Assembly (NCBI GenBank): GCA_035553895.1
Contig: DATMJI010000010.1
Span: 1-16,068 of the forward strand
Reading direction: 5' to 3'
Length of the DNA: 16,068 nt
DNA from: JADDRA01 sp035553895
GTDB taxonomy: Bacteria > Actinomycetota > Acidimicrobiia > Acidimicrobiales > CADCSY01
The notes under the pieces are model-generated. The model saw only the letters and a program-made list of their open reading frames with translations, was not told where the DNA came from and ran no database searches. Position numbers and translations under genes: made by a program. Position 1 is the first letter of the stretch; the number at the start of each line of letters is the position of its first letter. Below are positions 15,145 to 16,068 of the stretch, piece by piece.

Positions 15145-16047
15145 GTGGAGGTCGAGACGGCCGGCCGGGACCGGTTCTGGCTGCGGCCCAAGTGGGTCGT
15201 GGGCCATGTGCTGGTCGTGGCCCTGGTGGTCGCCTTCGTCAACTTCGGCTTCTGGCAACTGCGCCGCCTGGACGAGCGGCGCAGCGCCAACGCCGTCGTC
15301 GAGGCCCGGAGCTCGATGCCGGCGGCTCCCTTTGCCGAGGTGGTGCCCGACACTGCCGGCTACGCCGACGTCGAGGACGACCTGGCCTACCGGCGGGTCG
15401 TGGTGCGGGGCACCTACGACGCCGGTGCCTCGGTGCTGGTCCGATCCCGGACCCTCGACGGCCGCCCGGGGTTCTGGGTGCTCACCCCCCTGGTGGTCGG
15501 TGACGGCTCGGCCGTAGTGGTCAACCGGGGCTTCGCTCCCTTCGCCACCGAAGCGTCCGAGGTGCTGGCCGCCACCCGGCCCCCGGCCGGGCCGGTGGAG
15601 GTGGCGGGCCTGGTGCTGGCCACCCAGGAGCGCCAGGGCATCGGCCCCACCGATCCCCCCGGTGGGGTGCTCGACAAGATCTCCCGGGTCGACCTGGCCC
15701 GCCTTCAGCAGCAGTACGAGCGCCCGCTGGCCCCCGGCTACGTCCAGCTCCAGACCCAGGACCCGCCCGGCGCCGACCTGCCCATCGCGCTGCCCGATCC
15801 CGAACAGAGCGATGGCAGCCACCTGTCCTACGCCGTGCAGTGGTTCCTCTTCGCCGCCGTGGGGGCGCTGGGCTGGCCCCTCCTGTTGCGCCACACGGCG
15901 GCCGAGCGCGACCAACATTCCCGCCACCCCTCCGCGAACGTTGTCGACGTGGCCGTCTCCGGCACTGCCGATCCGACAAAGAACGGGAGGGGGAGGGGGC
16001 CCGGGGCGGAGACGGCGGCCGATCGAGAAGCGGTCTCCCCGTCCTGA
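15145..16047 (+). CDS. SURF1 family protein (cytochrome oxidase assembly)
   Basis: Membrane protein of 300 residues in the SURF1/Shy1 family, which helps assemble haem-copper oxidases, probably in haem delivery. Topology is the family standard: a first membrane helix (about 17-36) ending in FGFWQLRRLDER (34-45), a large extracytoplasmic domain with YRRVVVRGTYD, VLVRSRTLDGRPGFWVLTPL and VVVNRGF, then SHLSYAVQWFLFAAVGALGW leading into the second helix (about 229-248). The C-terminal 50 residues are an unusual hydrophilic tail rich in Arg, Gly, Ala and Ser. The GTG start has no ribosome site but a -10-like box at leaderless spacing. No oxidase genes are in the window, and it appears to be its own transcription unit after the repeat. 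Confidence 0.92.
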   Translation: MEVETAGRDRFWLRPKWVVGHVLVVALVVAFVNFGFWQLRRLDERRSANAVVEARSSMPAAPFAEVVPDTAGYADVEDDLAYRRVVVRGTYDAGASVLVRSRTLDGRPGFWVLTPLVVGDGSAVVVNRGFAPFATEASEVLAATRPPAGPVEVAGLVLATQERQGIGPTDPPGGVLDKISRVDLARLQQQYERPLAPGYVQLQTQDPPGADLPIALPDPEQSDGSHLSYAVQWFLFAAVGALGWPLLLRHTAAERDQHSRHPSANVVDVAVSGTADPTKNGRGRGPGAETAADREAVSPS

Positions 16048-16068
16048 GGGCGCGGCGCTGGGTGGGGC

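Noticed and set aside
14032..15927. 631-residue minus-strand open frame across crtD, the repeat and SURF1
   Set aside because: It crosses two well-supported plus-strand genes and an intergenic repeat, and its composition is typical of a high-GC antisense frame.
1..16068. tRNA, rRNA, CRISPR, transposon or phage features
   Set aside because: No cloverleaf, array of regular repeats, transposase or integrase motif was found by reading both strands; the only repeat seen is the 51-bp pair.

Overview
The window is very GC-rich (sampled lines run from about 68 to 75% GC), densely packed, and coded with G/C at third positions and many GTG starts. This, together with the gene families present, suggests a high-GC actinobacterium. 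An uncultured Acidimicrobiia-like lineage is my best guess, but no marker gene here proves it. I see no tRNA, rRNA, CRISPR array, transposase or phage gene.

Left part (1-4761). A DEAD-box RNA helicase, cut by the window's left edge, is read leftward. Divergent from it is an alpha/beta hydrolase, followed by a secreted DUF4331 protein whose C-terminus carries an LPXTG-type sorting signal. A strong stem-loop separates DUF4331 from a convergent HAD-family hydrolase.

Middle and right (4806-15036): a carotenoid locus. First comes a rightward operon crtE-crtI-crtB (geranylgeranyl diphosphate synthase, phytoene desaturase, phytoene synthase). Next is a leftward three-gene operon with 4-bp stop/start overlaps: a CDP-paratose/tyvelose-2-epimerase-like enzyme, a fused methyltransferase/GT2 protein, and a GT-C (family 39-like) membrane glycosyltransferase. 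Then comes a rightward pair, cruF-type carotenoid hydratase and a second CrtI-family desaturase best read as CrtD. Together the crt genes predict GGPP to phytoene to lycopene to a 1-hydroxy (1,2-dihydro), 3,4-didehydro carotenoid. No cyclase or C45/C50 elongase is visible here. The sugar operon between the two crt blocks suggests, but does not prove, that the tertiary hydroxyl or another lipid is glycosylated through a polyprenyl-phosphate-sugar donor.

Right end (15145-16047): a SURF1-family protein, a haem-copper oxidase assembly factor.

Two structural signals stand out. A 51-bp imperfect palindrome occurs twice in the same orientation, just after the stop codons of crtB and crtD, 46 of 51 positions identical, and brackets the sugar operon plus cruF-crtD. 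Several genes have a TANNNT box 6-8 nt before their likely start and no Shine-Dalgarno, as expected for leaderless transcripts. For crtE and cruF the codon at that spacing is an in-frame ATC.
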